Counted from the stretch's first letter, positions 1 to 8,535 are shown. The stretch: DNA of 62,973 nt from Sphingopyxis sp. RIFCSPHIGHO2_12_FULL_65_19 (GCF_001830555.1 NZ_MIAM01000006.1:699-63671), one strand, 5' to 3'. Numbers and translations are program-made. The notes: generated by a model not told the origin, from the sequence alone.

Positions 1-188
1 TCAATGCCCAGGCGGGAAGCATTACGGTGGTGCTCGACGAAAGCCTGGCCGCCGCCGATAGGGTGAATGTCCATCCGCTGCGCAACACCGGCACGCTTGG
101 CCTGTCGGGTGCCGCAATCCTCGGCCTGTTGCGCCATTGGGGCCATGTGCCGTTGGTTGCGCCGATCCCCATGCAGGAAAATCCATGA
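1..188 (+). CDS. C-terminal part of a YbaK/PrdX-type aminoacyl-tRNA deacylase (5' truncated by window)
   Basis: The reading frame that enters at base 3 runs open to the TGA at 186-188 and gives about 61 residues. It contains a VNVHPLRNTGTLGLS stretch followed by a hydrophobic helix and a GH motif, which is how PrdX/ProX-type (YbaK superfamily) trans-editing deacylases end; these proteins clear mischarged Ala-tRNA(Pro) in the cytoplasm. The N-terminal part lies outside the window, so active-site residues cannot be checked. Its stop overlaps the start of the next gene (ATGA), which suggests co-translation with fghA. The family call rests on a short segment only and is moderately certain. Confidence 0.6.
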   Translation, partial: NAQAGSITVVLDESLAAADRVNVHPLRNTGTLGLSGAAILGLLRHWGHVPLVAPIPMQENP

Positions 189-1033
189 CCCTTGAAACCC
201 TCTCCACCGTTCGCAGCCATGGCGGCACGCAGGGTGTCTACACGCATCAGAGCACGACGACCGGGACCGGCATGACCTTCGCGGTCTTTGTCCCCGATCA
301 TCAGCCGGGGACCAAGCTGCCGGTGCTCTGGTATTTGTCGGGTCTGACCTGCACCCACGCCAATGTGATGGAGAAGGGTGAATATCGGGCGGCTTGCGCC
401 GAACATGGCGTGATCTTCATCGCCCCCGACACGTCCCCGCGCGGGGACGGCGTGCCCGACGATCCCGACGGCGCATGGGATTTCGGGCTGGGCGCCGGTT
501 TCTATGTCGATGCGACCGAGGAACCCTGGGCGGCCAATTACCGGATGCGTTCCTATATCGAGGACGAGCTGCCGTCGCTGATCCTGCGCGAATTTGCCGC
601 CGCCGACATGACGCGACAAGCGATCACCGGCCATTCGATGGGCGGGCATGGCGCGCTGACGGTCGCGCTGCGCACCCCCGATCGTTTCCGATCCGTGTCC
701 GCCTTTTCGCCGATCGTGGCGCCGATGCAATGTCCGTGGGGCGAAAAGGCGTTGGGCAATTATCTGGGCGAAGATCGCGAGGCGTGGAGCGCATATGACG
801 CCTGCGCGCTGATCGCGGGCGGCGCGCGCGTGCCCGATCTGCTCGTCGATCAGGGCGAGGCCGACAATTTCCTGGCCGAACAATTGAAGACGGCGCTGCT
901 GGCCGAAGCGTGCGAACGGGCAGGGCAAGCGGCAACGATCCGGATGCAGCCGGGCTATGATCACAGCTATTATTTCATCTCGACCTTCCTCGCCGAACAT
1001 GTCGCCTGGCACGCCGAACGGTTGAAGGCTTAG
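185..1033 (+). CDS. fghA: S-formylglutathione hydrolase
   Basis: 282-residue alpha/beta-hydrolase of the esterase D family, the last step of glutathione-dependent formaldehyde detoxification: it hydrolyses S-formylglutathione to formate and glutathione in the cytosol. Visible features are the YLSGLTCTHAN segment near residues 50-60, the nucleophile elbow GHSMGG with Ser151, an acid region DQGEADNFL and the catalytic His in YDHSYYF near the C-terminus. The start at 185 overlaps the upstream stop (ATGA) and gives the family's normal length; an in-frame upstream ATG at 137 would lie inside the previous gene. No adhC/frmA dehydrogenase gene is adjacent here. Confidence 0.95.
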   Translation: MTLETLSTVRSHGGTQGVYTHQSTTTGTGMTFAVFVPDHQPGTKLPVLWYLSGLTCTHANVMEKGEYRAACAEHGVIFIAPDTSPRGDGVPDDPDGAWDFGLGAGFYVDATEEPWAANYRMRSYIEDELPSLILREFAAADMTRQAITGHSMGGHGALTVALRTPDRFRSVSAFSPIVAPMQCPWGEKALGNYLGEDREAWSAYDACALIAGGARVPDLLVDQGEADNFLAEQLKTALLAEACERAGQAATIRMQPGYDHSYYFISTFLAEHVAWHAERLKA

Positions 1034-1070
1034 CGTCCCGACCCTAAGCGCTGTCTTTGCGGGGGCGACC

Positions 1071-2057
1071 TTATGGGTGTTCGGGTATCAGCAGGGTCGA
1101 TCCGGTCGTCCGTCCGGCCTGCAGGTCGGCATGCGCGCGCGCCGCATCTTGCAATGAATAACGCTGTCCGACGGTGATTTGCACCGCCCCCGACGCGATC
1201 ATCTCGAACACGCGCGCCGCCCCTGCTGCGCGCTCGCCGGGGTGGAGATAATAGTCGAACAGCGTCGGGCGGGTGACGAATTGCGATCCATGCTGGGCAA
1301 GTATGCCGAGGTTGACCCCCGTTACCGGGCCGCCCGCGTTGCCATAGCTGACGATCAGTCCGCGACGCGCGGTTGCTTTCAGCGACACCGCCCATGTCGC
1401 CATGCCGATCCCGTCGAAGGTGACGGGGACGCCCTGGCCGTCGGTGATTTCGCGGACATGCGCGGCAACGTCGTCGGTCTTGTACATCAGCACATGGTCG
1501 GCCCCGGCTTCGCGCGCGGCGTGCGCCTTGGCCTCGGTGCTGACGGTGCCGATCACCGTCGCGCCGACCGCCTTCAGCCATTGGACAAGGATCAGCCCGA
1601 CCCCGCCCGCGGCGGCGTGGACCAGCGCGGTCGAACCCGGCTCGACCCTGGCGCAGCGTTCGACGAGCATTTCGACCGTACAGGCCTTGAGCAGCGCGGC
1701 CGCAGCGGTCGCGTCGTCGATGTCGGGCGGCAGCTTGAACAGCGAGGCGGCACTGACGATGCGCGCGCTGGCATAGGCGTTGCGTTCCGGACCGAAGGTC
1801 GCAACCCGGTCGCCCGGTCGGAACCCGTGGACGTCAGTCCCGACAGCGACGACTTCGCCCGCGGATTCGACCCCCAGCCCGCTGGGCAAGGGAACGGGAT
1901 AGGTGCCGTCGCGGTGGTAGGTGTCGAGATAGTTCAGCCCGACCGCGGTCTGGCGAATCAGCACCTGGCCGGGGCCGGGGTCGCCGAGCGTCACGTCGCG
2001 CCATTCGATGACTTCAGGTCCGCCCTGGCTTTCGATAAGGGCCTCAATCGCTTTCAT
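1071..2057 (-). CDS. Zinc-free alcohol dehydrogenase family NADPH:quinone oxidoreductase
   Basis: 328-residue medium-chain dehydrogenase/reductase of the zeta-crystallin/Qor type. It begins MKAIEALIESQGGPEVIEW, carries the N-terminal GroES-like fold, and has the NAD(P)-binding segment HAAAGGVGLILVQWLK around the middle. No zinc-ligand cysteine cluster is seen, which separates it from true alcohol dehydrogenases. It probably reduces quinones with NADPH as protection against one-electron redox cycling. The start at 2057 is preceded by an AGGAG ribosome site; an earlier in-frame ATG at 2099 adds a low-quality extension. It lies downstream of the helicase gene on the same strand, separated by a hairpin. 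Confidence 0.88.
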   Translation of the reverse strand: MKAIEALIESQGGPEVIEWRDVTLGDPGPGQVLIRQTAVGLNYLDTYHRDGTYPVPLPSGLGVESAGEVVAVGTDVHGFRPGDRVATFGPERNAYASARIVSAASLFKLPPDIDDATAAAALLKACTVEMLVERCARVEPGSTALVHAAAGGVGLILVQWLKAVGATVIGTVSTEAKAHAAREAGADHVLMYKTDDVAAHVREITDGQGVPVTFDGIGMATWAVSLKATARRGLIVSYGNAGGPVTGVNLGILAQHGSQFVTRPTLFDYYLHPGERAAGAARVFEMIASGAVQITVGQRYSLQDAARAHADLQAGRTTGSTLLIPEHP

Positions 2058-2126
2058 GCGCCTGCTCCTGCTGTCCGGCCCATCTGGTGGGCCGGGCAAC
2101 CTAGCGCAAGGACGATGCGGCGAAAG

Positions 2127-2148
2127 CCCCTTCCCGGAAGGGAAGGGG
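2127..2148. repeat. Intergenic 9+4+9 hairpin
   Basis: CCCCTTCCC, loop GGAA, then GGGAAGGGG: a perfect stem between the helicase stop and the quinone oxidoreductase start. There is no long T-run on either side, so it may be a dispersed palindromic repeat or a weak terminator after the helicase gene. Confidence 0.5.
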
Positions 2149-2153
2149 GGACG

Positions 2154-3986
2154 TTATTTCGCGCGGCGCGGGCTGCGCTGGCCGTAGGGCTTGGGCTTGT
2201 AGCGGTCGTTGCCGCCCTGGCCGCCGGGACCACGCGGGCCGCGCGGAGCCGAACGCTCACCGCCGGGCGCACGGCCCAGTGTCGAGCGCGGCGCCCGCTC
2301 GCCCGGACCGCTCTTGTCGCGGCGGGGCGGATAGGTCGGGCCGTCCGGCGCGGGGGTGATCGAAACGCCGCTGTCGTCCTCGCCATCCTGATTCGCGGTA
2401 CGCGTCACGGCCTCGGCGAAGCGGTCGGCGATCGCGCGCGGGATGTTGAACATCGTTTCCTTGGGACCGATGCGGATCGCGCCGATCTCGTTCTTGCTCA
2501 CATGACCGCGGCGACAGAGGAGGGGCAGGATCCAGCGCGGGTCGGCATTCTGGTGGCGGCCGATGTTGAGGCGGAACCAGACGGCGTCCTCGAACCCCTC
2601 GCGGCGGTCGCCGCCCCGTTCGGGGCGCTCGAACCGCTCGCCGCGCTCGGGACGGCCGGCGGCGTCGCGGCCGCGCGGGCCATTGTCGAGCAAATCCTCG
2701 GGCGGCGGCATCAGCGCGCGGTGCGAGCGGACGAGCGACGCGGCGATATCCTCGGGCGTGCGCTCGGCCATCAGGCGCTGCGCGAGTTCCAGATCCTCGG
2801 GCTCATGCTCTTGCGGCGTGAGCAGTTTTTCCATCAACCGTTCCTGGTCGCGCGCGCGAACATCTGCCGCGGTCGGCGCGTCCATCCACGCGGCCTCGAT
2901 CCGCGCGCCGCGCAGCATGCCGTCGACGCGGCGGCGGCGCGGATAGGGGACGATGATGACCGCAGTGCCCTTTTTGCCGGCGCGGCCGGTGCGGCCCGAA
3001 CGGTGCTGGAGCGCTTCCGCATCGCGGGGGATTTCGACGTGGATCACCAGGCTGAGCGTCGGCAGGTCGATACCGCGCGCGGCGACGTCGGTTGCCACGC
3101 AAACGCGCGCGCGGCGATCGCGGAGGGCTTGCAGCGCGTGGTTGCGCTCGTTCTGGCTATGCTCCCCCGACAGCGCGACGGCGGCGAATCCGCGTTCGAC
3201 CAGGCTGGCGTGGAGGCGGCGGACATTGTCGCGCGTCGCGCAGAACAGCATTGCGGTTTCGGCTTCGTGCAGACGCAGCAGATTGATCACTGCGCCCTCG
3301 ATATCGGCGGGGGCCACGGTCACGGCCTGATAGGCGATGTCGCCATGGCCGCGGTCTTCGCCGACGGTCGAGATGCGCAGGGCATCGCGCTGGTATCGTT
3401 TCGCGAGCTGGACAATCGGTTTGGGAAGCGTCGCCGAAAACAAGAGCGTGCGGCGCGTTTCGGGGGTGCCGTCGAGGATTTCCTCAAGGTCGTCGCGAAA
3501 GCCCATGTCGAGCATCTCGTCGGCCTCGTCGAGCACGGCGACGCGCAGCGCGGTGAGGTCGAGCGCGCCGCGTTCGAGATGGTCGCGCAGGCGGCCGGGG
3601 GTGCCGACGACGATCTGGACGCCCTGGCTGAGCGCGCGGCGCTCCTTGCTGGCATCCATGCCGCCGACGCAGGTCGCGATGCGCGCGCCGGCCTTGCCAT
3701 AGAGCCAGGCGAGTTCGCGGCTGACCTGTAGCGCGAGTTCGCGGGTCGGGGCGATGATGAGTGCCAGCGGCGATGTCGCGAAGGGCAAGCGGCCGTCCTC
3801 GATCAGCTCGTCGGCCATGGCGAGGCCGAATGCGACGGTCTTGCCGGAGCCGGTCTGCGCCGAGACGAGGAGATCGCGGCCTTTGGCTTCCGCTTCGGTC
3901 ACATGCGTCTGCACCGGGGTGAGTGCTTCATAGCCGCGCGCGGCCAGGGCGTCCGAAAGGACGGGCGAAAGATTTTGGAAAGTCAT
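2154..3986 (-). CDS. DEAD-box ATP-dependent RNA helicase with DbpA-type RNA-binding domain
   Basis: 610-residue DEAD-box helicase that unwinds RNA duplexes in ribosome assembly or mRNA turnover. Motifs in order: Q motif in the LTPVQTHV region, Walker A AQTGSGKT, PTRELALQV, VGTPGRLRDHLE, DEADEMLDMG, SATLP, and the helicase C domain with VATDVAARGIDLP and HRSGRTGRAGKKG. A C-terminal DbpA-like RNA-binding fold (VWFRLNIGRHQNADPRW) is followed by a basic, Gly/Pro/Arg-rich tail. I use the ATG of MTFQNLSPVL at 3986; an upstream ATG adds nine residues. The DbpA domain usually confers specificity for 23S rRNA or a structured RNA; which RNA is not visible here. Confidence 0.95.
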   Translation of the reverse strand: MTFQNLSPVLSDALAARGYEALTPVQTHVTEAEAKGRDLLVSAQTGSGKTVAFGLAMADELIEDGRLPFATSPLALIIAPTRELALQVSRELAWLYGKAGARIATCVGGMDASKERRALSQGVQIVVGTPGRLRDHLERGALDLTALRVAVLDEADEMLDMGFRDDLEEILDGTPETRRTLLFSATLPKPIVQLAKRYQRDALRISTVGEDRGHGDIAYQAVTVAPADIEGAVINLLRLHEAETAMLFCATRDNVRRLHASLVERGFAAVALSGEHSQNERNHALQALRDRRARVCVATDVAARGIDLPTLSLVIHVEIPRDAEALQHRSGRTGRAGKKGTAVIIVPYPRRRRVDGMLRGARIEAAWMDAPTAADVRARDQERLMEKLLTPQEHEPEDLELAQRLMAERTPEDIAASLVRSHRALMPPPEDLLDNGPRGRDAAGRPERGERFERPERGGDRREGFEDAVWFRLNIGRHQNADPRWILPLLCRRGHVSKNEIGAIRIGPKETMFNIPRAIADRFAEAVTRTANQDGEDDSGVSITPAPDGPTYPPRRDKSGPGERAPRSTLGRAPGGERSAPRGPRGPGGQGGNDRYKPKPYGQRSPRRAK

Positions 3987-4052
3987 CTTTATCTCAATAA
4001 TATAGGCGGCCACCGGTGCGGTGACAGGCCGACAGAAGGGGGCTCAATGGGC

Positions 4053-5231
4053 TTAAATCACCTGTCCGGCAGCGTGTCCGCTTGCCCAGGCCCATTGAAA
4101 ATTATAGCCGCCTAACCACCCTGTGACATCTACGGCCTCGCCGACCGCATAGAGGTTTGGGACGGATTTTACCATCATTGTTTGCGAGGATAGGTTTGCC
4201 GTCGAAATTCCGCCAACGGTGACCTCTGCTTTGGCGAATCCTTCGGTGCCGTTGGGACGGAAAATCCAACGTCGGAGCCGCGACTCGGCATCGGAGAGCT
4301 TGCGGTCGGTTTGCGCCGCAAGTTCGCCGGGAAGCGCAAGGCGTTCGGCAAGCGTTTCGGCGAGACGGTCCGGGAGCATCGCGCCGAGCGCCGCGCGCAC
4401 CGTCGTGCGCGGGCGGGTGCGTTTTGCCTCGATCAGCCAGCCTTGCGGTGCATCGGGCAGGAAGTCGATCGTGACCGGCTCGCCGTGCCGCCAATAGCTG
4501 CTGGCTTGCAGGATTGCCGGACCCGAAAGCCCGCGGTGCGTGAACAATGCGGCCTCGCGGAAAGCCGCCTTGCCCGCGCAGGCCTCTACCGGCGCGGCGA
4601 TTCCCGACAGGTCGCGGAACAGCACATCGTCGCCGCCGAGGGTCAGGGGGACGAGCGCAGGGCGCGGCTCGACCACCTTCAATCCAAACTGGCGAGCAAG
4701 ATCATAAGCGAAGCCGGTAGCTCCCATCTTGGGAATCGATGGTCCGCCCGTCGCGATGACGAGTGCCGCCGCGACGAGATGCTGGTCGCCGAACCGGACA
4801 CCGAATTTGCCGTCGGCATGAGTGACTTCGCGCACCGATTGGCCGGTGCGAATTTCAACCCCGGCCTTTGCCGCTTCATCGAGCAGCATCGCGACAATCT
4901 GTTTCGCCGATCCGTCGCAAAAAAGCTGGCCGAGCGTCTTTTCGTGATAGGCGATGCCGTGACGTTCGACGAGCGCGATGAAATCGGCGGGGGTGTAGCG
5001 TGCCAGCGCCGACTTCGCGAAATGCGGATTCGCCGACAGAAAGCGGTCGGGAGCGGTATTCACATTGGTGAAGTTGCAGCGCCCGCCGCCCGATATCAGG
5101 ATCTTTTTCCCCACCTGGTCGGCGTGGTCGAGCAGCAGGACGCGCTTGCCCCGCCCGCCCGCGACGGCGGCGCACATCAGTCCGGCCGCGCCGGCGCCCA
5201 GCACGATGGCGTCAAAATCTTGGGCGGACAC
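4053..5231 (-). CDS. HI0933/YhiN-family NAD(P)/FAD-dependent oxidoreductase
   Basis: 392-residue flavoprotein with an N-terminal FAD-binding Rossmann motif (LGAGAAGLMCA), the family signature GGGRCNFTN, the ATGGPSIPKMGATG block in the middle and a C-terminal GEAVDVTGWLGGYNFQWAW motif that closes the FAD site. This is the HI0933 (YhiN/BaiN-like) family; substrates are unknown for most members. It stands alone, separated from the downstream helicase gene on the same strand by about 65 bases. Assignment to the family is firm; a physiological role is not. Confidence 0.9.
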   Translation of the reverse strand: MSAQDFDAIVLGAGAAGLMCAAVAGGRGKRVLLLDHADQVGKKILISGGGRCNFTNVNTAPDRFLSANPHFAKSALARYTPADFIALVERHGIAYHEKTLGQLFCDGSAKQIVAMLLDEAAKAGVEIRTGQSVREVTHADGKFGVRFGDQHLVAAALVIATGGPSIPKMGATGFAYDLARQFGLKVVEPRPALVPLTLGGDDVLFRDLSGIAAPVEACAGKAAFREAALFTHRGLSGPAILQASSYWRHGEPVTIDFLPDAPQGWLIEAKRTRPRTTVRAALGAMLPDRLAETLAERLALPGELAAQTDRKLSDAESRLRRWIFRPNGTEGFAKAEVTVGGISTANLSSQTMMVKSVPNLYAVGEAVDVTGWLGGYNFQWAWASGHAAGQVI

Positions 5232-5354
5232 CGCTACCTTCCCCTTAGATGGCGAAGTTGGATGGGGGTGACGGTGCGGTCATTTGGTATCGCTTCGGGC
5301 CGAGAGCGCACCCCCTCCGCTGCGACTAGGCGACTATGTCGCCAAGTCTCGCTG

Positions 5355-5375
5355 CCTCCCCCATCGAGGGGGAGG
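5355..5375. repeat. Intergenic GC hairpin
   Basis: Arms CCTCCCCC and GGGGGAGG separated by five bases, in the 173-base gap between the flavoprotein start and the small HTH gene stop. It looks like one of the dispersed palindromic repeats seen elsewhere in the window; no gene was found in the gap. Confidence 0.5.
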
Positions 5376-5404
5376 GTTGGGCTGTGCAAATATTCCATGG
5401 TGGC

Positions 5405-5584
5405 TCAGTGCAGCTTGGCGATCGACAATCCGTCGGTCTTGGCGCGAACTTTGACCGATTCCTCGCTGCGCGTCAGCGCCTTGGCGATCGCCTTCAGCGC
5501 CATGCCCTTCTTCGCAAGCGTGTGCAGCTTGTCGATCTCGGCCGCCGTCCACGGCTGTTTATGGCGCTCGAACTTGTCTTTCAT
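5405..5584 (-). CDS. 59-residue Myb/SANT-like helix-turn-helix protein
   Basis: A short gene beginning MKDKFERHKQPWTAAEID and ending in SIAKLH. The W-T-x-x-E-(I/L)-x-x-L pattern followed by KKGMALKAIAKALTRSEESVKVRA is a Myb/SANT-like or GcrA-like DNA-binding helix-turn-helix in which the last helix is the recognition helix. Its ATG overlaps the stop of the upstream GreA/GreB gene (ATGA at 5584-5581), so translation is probably coupled. It may be a small transcription regulator; no target can be read from sequence. It is shorter than many annotation cut-offs and easily missed. Codon use matches the neighbours, which supports it being real. Confidence 0.75.
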   Translation of the reverse strand: MKDKFERHKQPWTAAEIDKLHTLAKKGMALKAIAKALTRSEESVKVRAKTDGLSIAKLH

Positions 5585-6057
5585 CCCTGTGTCTCCGGAT
5601 CGGTTTCGACGGCGATGATCGCAATCGCGTCCTCGCGGCCCTGATATTCGACGCTCTCGCCCGCCTCGGCACCCATGATCGCGCGGGCCAGCGGCGCGAA
5701 AAAGGCGATTGAACCCGCCGCCGGGTCGGCCTCGTCGCCGCCGACGATGGTAATCGTCTTGTCGCCATTGTTCAGTCGATAGGTCACCCGGCTGCCGATC
5801 CCGACGCTGCCGTCGGCGGGCGCAACCTGCACCTCTGCGGTCGATTGGCGGGTGTGGAAATAACGCAGGCGGCGCAGCAATTTTTTGCGCGCCTCTTCGT
5901 CGCTGGTCGCAGCGACCGCGGCCTCGATCCGCGCCACCTCGTCGCCGAGCAGGCGCAAACCGCGCGGCGTTACAAGATTCGGGCCGACCGGGATGGGCAG
6001 CTCGAATTCGGGTTCTTTATGCTCGTCGTCGCTCTCGCGCCGAAAGGCTACGCTCAT
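5581..6057 (-). CDS. GreA/GreB-family transcription elongation factor
   Basis: 158-residue protein with an N-terminal region (DDEHKEPEFELPIPVGPN) and coiled-coil part followed by the FKBP-like C-terminal Gre domain (GSRVTYRLNNGDKTITIVGGDEAD through APLARAIMGAEAGESVEY). Gre factors bind the secondary channel of RNA polymerase and stimulate cleavage of backtracked transcripts. This divergent type, lacking a full-length standard GreA N-terminus, is widespread in alphaproteobacteria beside a canonical greA. The ATG at 6057 begins MSVAFRRESDD; upstream in-frame codons encode no conserved sequence. It is coupled to the small HTH gene downstream and diverges from the bufferin operon. Confidence 0.88.
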   Translation of the reverse strand: MSVAFRRESDDEHKEPEFELPIPVGPNLVTPRGLRLLGDEVARIEAAVAATSDEEARKKLLRRLRYFHTRQSTAEVQVAPADGSVGIGSRVTYRLNNGDKTITIVGGDEADPAAGSIAFFAPLARAIMGAEAGESVEYQGREDAIAIIAVETDPETQG

Positions 6058-6140
6058 CTCTGGCTCGCTGATTGATATGGAAACAGCCCCCTGCGCGCCG
6101 AAGGTGGCGACAAGATGGCGCGATCGACATCGGGACGACC

Positions 6141-6166
6141 GTAACCATTCGGCGTGTCGGCGCGAA
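6141..6166 (+). promoter_or_regulatory. SigF-type ECF promoter of the bufferin operon
   Basis: GTAACC at 6141-6146, exactly 16 bases, then CGAA at 6163-6166. This equals the GTAACC-N16-CGAA promoter described for Caulobacter SigF. It lies about 50 bases before the bufA start, in an operon that itself encodes the SigF-like factor and NrsF, so positive autoregulation is likely. Confidence 0.85.
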
Positions 6167-6216
6167 CTGTCGTCGATGCCATCCCCCGCATCGTCCATTC
6201 TCAAGGGAGAAATATC

Positions 6217-6513
6217 ATGTCGAATAGCCTGAAACTGTCGCTCGCCGCTTCGGCGATCCTCGCCATGGCCGCCGGTGCCGTCGCCGTCCCCGCTGCCGCC
6301 GCCGATGGCGCGAAGGAAAAATGCTATGGCGTGTCGCTGAAGGGCAAGAATGACTGCGCCGCGGGCCCGGGCACAAGCTGTGCCGGCACGTCGACCGTTG
6401 ATTACCAGGGCAATGCCTGGAAGCATGTGCCCAAGGGCAGTTGCGAAAAAATGGGCGGCACGCTGGCGGCCCATGCCGGCAACGCCAAGCCGGTCGCCAA
6501 GAAGAAGGGCTGA
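6217..6513 (+). CDS. bufA: BufA1-like bufferin precursor (DUF2282), secreted copper-binding peptide
   Basis: 98-residue precursor with an N-terminal Sec signal (hydrophobic core about residues 7-28, cut near AAA-D) and a mature part with four cysteines at 36, 47, 55 and 76 in the DUF2282 pattern EKCYG...NDCAAG...SCAGT...GSCEKMGG. In bufferins, cysteines are converted to thiooxazoles by the partner MNIO enzyme, and the periplasmic product binds copper and limits its toxicity. The tail is Lys-rich. The ATG at 6217 has an AAGGGAGA ribosome site; a longer frame upstream would cover the promoter. It is the first gene of the operon, five bases before bufB. Confidence 0.9.
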   Translation: MSNSLKLSLAASAILAMAAGAVAVPAAAADGAKEKCYGVSLKGKNDCAAGPGTSCAGTSTVDYQGNAWKHVPKGSCEKMGGTLAAHAGNAKPVAKKKG

Positions 6514-6518
6514 TCCCG

Positions 6519-7385
6519 ATGCGGTCCCGCCCGCTTCGTGATTTGCCGCGCCGCGCCGGTTTCGGGTTGAAGCCCGAACATCATGCCGACGCGCTGGCAG
6601 CGATGGAGCAGGGCGCCGCGCCCGCCTGGGCCGAAGTCCACCCCCAAAACTACTTCGGCGCAGGCGGGCCTCCGCATCGCTGGCTGAGCGCCGTCGCGGC
6701 GCACATGCCGCTGAGCTTCCATTCGGTCGGTCTGTCGCTCGGATCGGCCGCAGGGGTCGATGCGGACGAACTCGACGCGCTTGCGGTGCTGTGCGCGCGC
6801 TATAACCCCGCGATGGTGTCCGACCATTTGAGCTGGAGCAATGGCGCCGACGACAAATTTCCCGACCTGCTTCCCATTCCGTACAGCCAAGCGGCGCTTG
6901 ACCATTTTGTGTGCGAGGTCGGCCGGGTGCAGGACCGGCTTGGCCGCGCGATGCTGATCGAAAATCCCTCGCGCTATCTGGCCTATGCCCACGACGATTG
7001 GGGTGAGGTCGATTTTCTTCACGAATTGTGCCGACGCAGCGGCTGCGGCCTGCTGCTCGACATCAATAATGTCGTCGTGTCGGCGTTCAACCTCGGGTTC
7101 GACCCGGCGCCCTGGCTCGATGCCGTCGATCCGCACCTCGTTGGCGAAATCCATGTTGCAGGCCATGCGCGCAAGGATGACACCATGGGTGGGACAATCG
7201 CGATCGACGACCATGGCTCGCCGGTCGGCCCGCATTGCTGGGCGCTGCTGTCGGCCTTCCTGGCGCGCAGCGGGCCAAGGCCGGTGCTCGTCGAATGGGA
7301 TAGCGACCTGCCGACCTGGCCGGTGCTGATGGCCGAAGTGGCGAAGGCCGATGCGCTGCTCGTCGCCGAACCGGCCGATGCTTGA
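6519..7385 (+). CDS. bufB: BufB, MNIO-family (DUF692) bufferin maturase
   Basis: 288-residue TIM-barrel enzyme of the multinuclear non-heme iron-dependent oxidase family (DUF692). Metal-site signatures are visible in order: EVHPQNYFG, FHSVGLSLG, VSDHLSW, IENPSRY, LLLDINNVVVSA, GEIHVAGHA and VEWDSDLP. These enzymes oxidise cysteines of a precursor peptide with O2 using an iron cluster. Here the substrate is very probably the BufA product encoded just upstream. The start at 6519 follows bufA by five bases, and the stop overlaps bufC by eight bases, so the genes are translationally linked. Confidence 0.92.
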   Translation: MRSRPLRDLPRRAGFGLKPEHHADALAAMEQGAAPAWAEVHPQNYFGAGGPPHRWLSAVAAHMPLSFHSVGLSLGSAAGVDADELDALAVLCARYNPAMVSDHLSWSNGADDKFPDLLPIPYSQAALDHFVCEVGRVQDRLGRAMLIENPSRYLAYAHDDWGEVDFLHELCRRSGCGLLLDINNVVVSAFNLGFDPAPWLDAVDPHLVGEIHVAGHARKDDTMGGTIAIDDHGSPVGPHCWALLSAFLARSGPRPVLVEWDSDLPTWPVLMAEVAKADALLVAEPADA

Positions 7386-8073
7386 AGCGCAGGCAGCGAT
7401 CGCGGCGACATTGCTGCATGGCCCGGCATATTTGCCCGACGGCCTGTTCGCGGGCGGCGAGGCGGCGGCGCTGCGCGGACTGCGCGTCCATGCGAACAGC
7501 ATCTCGCATGCGCGGCTCGTCGCGCTCGAGGACAGTTTTCCCCGCACGCGGGCACATCTGGGCGACGCCGAATTCAACCGGCAGTCGCGCGCCTTCCTCG
7601 ATGCGGGCGGCGCGCAGCGTTGTTCGCTGACCGACATTGGCGCGGCGTTTCCTTGTTGGCTTGCGGACCCGCTGGCGGGCGACCTGGCGCGTATCGAACG
7701 GGCGTGGCTCGAAAGCTATCATGCGGCCGATGCCGCGGCGCTCGCGCTTTCCGACCTGGCCCAGTGCGACGAAGCCGCGTTGCTGGGCCTGCTCGTCCGC
7801 TCCCACCCAGCCGGGCGGGTCGTGCGCCTTGCCAGCGGGGCAGCGCGGCTGGTCGATCCGGCACTTGCTCCCGATGTCGCGGCAGTGCTCATCACGCGTC
7901 CCGAGGCCGAAGTGCACCTGTCGGCGATCCATCCCGTCGCGGCGGCCGCGATCGAGGCGGCGCGGGATTTTTCCCCGCTCGGTAACCTCATCGCCCCGCT
8001 TGCCGAAAACCATCCCGACGGCGGCGCCGCCATCGCGGCGCTGATCGCCGCCGGGGCCTTCGAGAGGATTTGA
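7378..8073 (+). CDS. bufC: BufC partner protein (DUF2063 N-terminal domain)
   Basis: 231-residue protein with the HvfC/BufC N-terminal signature: LPDGLFAGGEAAALRGLRVHANSI, then ARLVALEDSFPRTRAHLGD, typical of DUF2063. Family members act as recognition partner of the MNIO enzyme, delivering the precursor peptide. The ATG at 7378 lies inside the end of bufB (eight-base overlap); an in-frame ATG at 7351 would overlap further and adds nothing conserved. It is followed after three bases by the DoxX gene. Confidence 0.88.
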   Translation: MLEAQAAIAATLLHGPAYLPDGLFAGGEAAALRGLRVHANSISHARLVALEDSFPRTRAHLGDAEFNRQSRAFLDAGGAQRCSLTDIGAAFPCWLADPLAGDLARIERAWLESYHAADAAALALSDLAQCDEAALLGLLVRSHPAGRVVRLASGAARLVDPALAPDVAAVLITRPEAEVHLSAIHPVAAAAIEAARDFSPLGNLIAPLAENHPDGGAAIAALIAAGAFERI

Positions 8074-8076
8074 CGG

Positions 8077-8535
8077 ATGACGAAGATTGTCGCCTTTTAC
8101 GATCGCGGCGTTGCATGGGTGGGGGGGCGCATTCCCGAAGGACTGGCGCTGTTCCTGCTGCGCGTGGCGCTGGCCGGGGTGTTCTGGCGTTCGGGGCAGA
8201 CCAAGCTGATCGAAGGCGGTTTCCTGCAAATCGACCCATCGCAATATGACCTGTTTGCGTCGGAATTTTCGGGCCTGCCGCTCGCCCCCGCGATCGCGGT
8301 CCCGGTGACGGTCTTTGCCGAACATCTTTTCCCTGCGCTGCTGCTGCTTGGCCTTGCGACGCGCGGCGCCGCGGCGGCGCTGCTTGTCATGACGCTCGTC
8401 ATCCAACTGTTCGTCTTTCCCGACGCCTGGTGGCCGGTCCATTCGCTGTGGGCGGGGATGGCGGCGATATTGATCGTGCGCGGTGGTGGCTTGTTTTCGC
8501 TCGATGCGCTTGCTGCTAGGCTGCGGCACAAATGA
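8077..8535 (+). CDS. DoxX-family membrane protein of the bufferin operon
   Basis: 152-residue inner-membrane protein with about four hydrophobic helices and the DoxX fold (LFLLRVALAGVFWRSGQTK near the N-terminus, ALLLLGLATRGAAAALLVMTLVIQ, and a VHSLWAGMAAILIV segment near the end). In Caulobacter the equivalent is gigD. It may help electron supply or membrane association for bufferin maturation; this is inferred from conserved neighbourhood, not shown. The stop overlaps the sigF start (ATGA). Confidence 0.88.
   Translation: MTKIVAFYDRGVAWVGGRIPEGLALFLLRVALAGVFWRSGQTKLIEGGFLQIDPSQYDLFASEFSGLPLAPAIAVPVTVFAEHLFPALLLLGLATRGAAAALLVMTLVIQLFVFPDAWWPVHSLWAGMAAILIVRGGGLFSLDALAARLRHK

Noticed and set aside
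1179..3731. 850-codon open frame on the plus strand across the quinone oxidoreductase and helicase genes
   Set aside because: Antisense to two clear genes on the other strand; long stop-free frames are expected at this GC content, and its translation has no domain.
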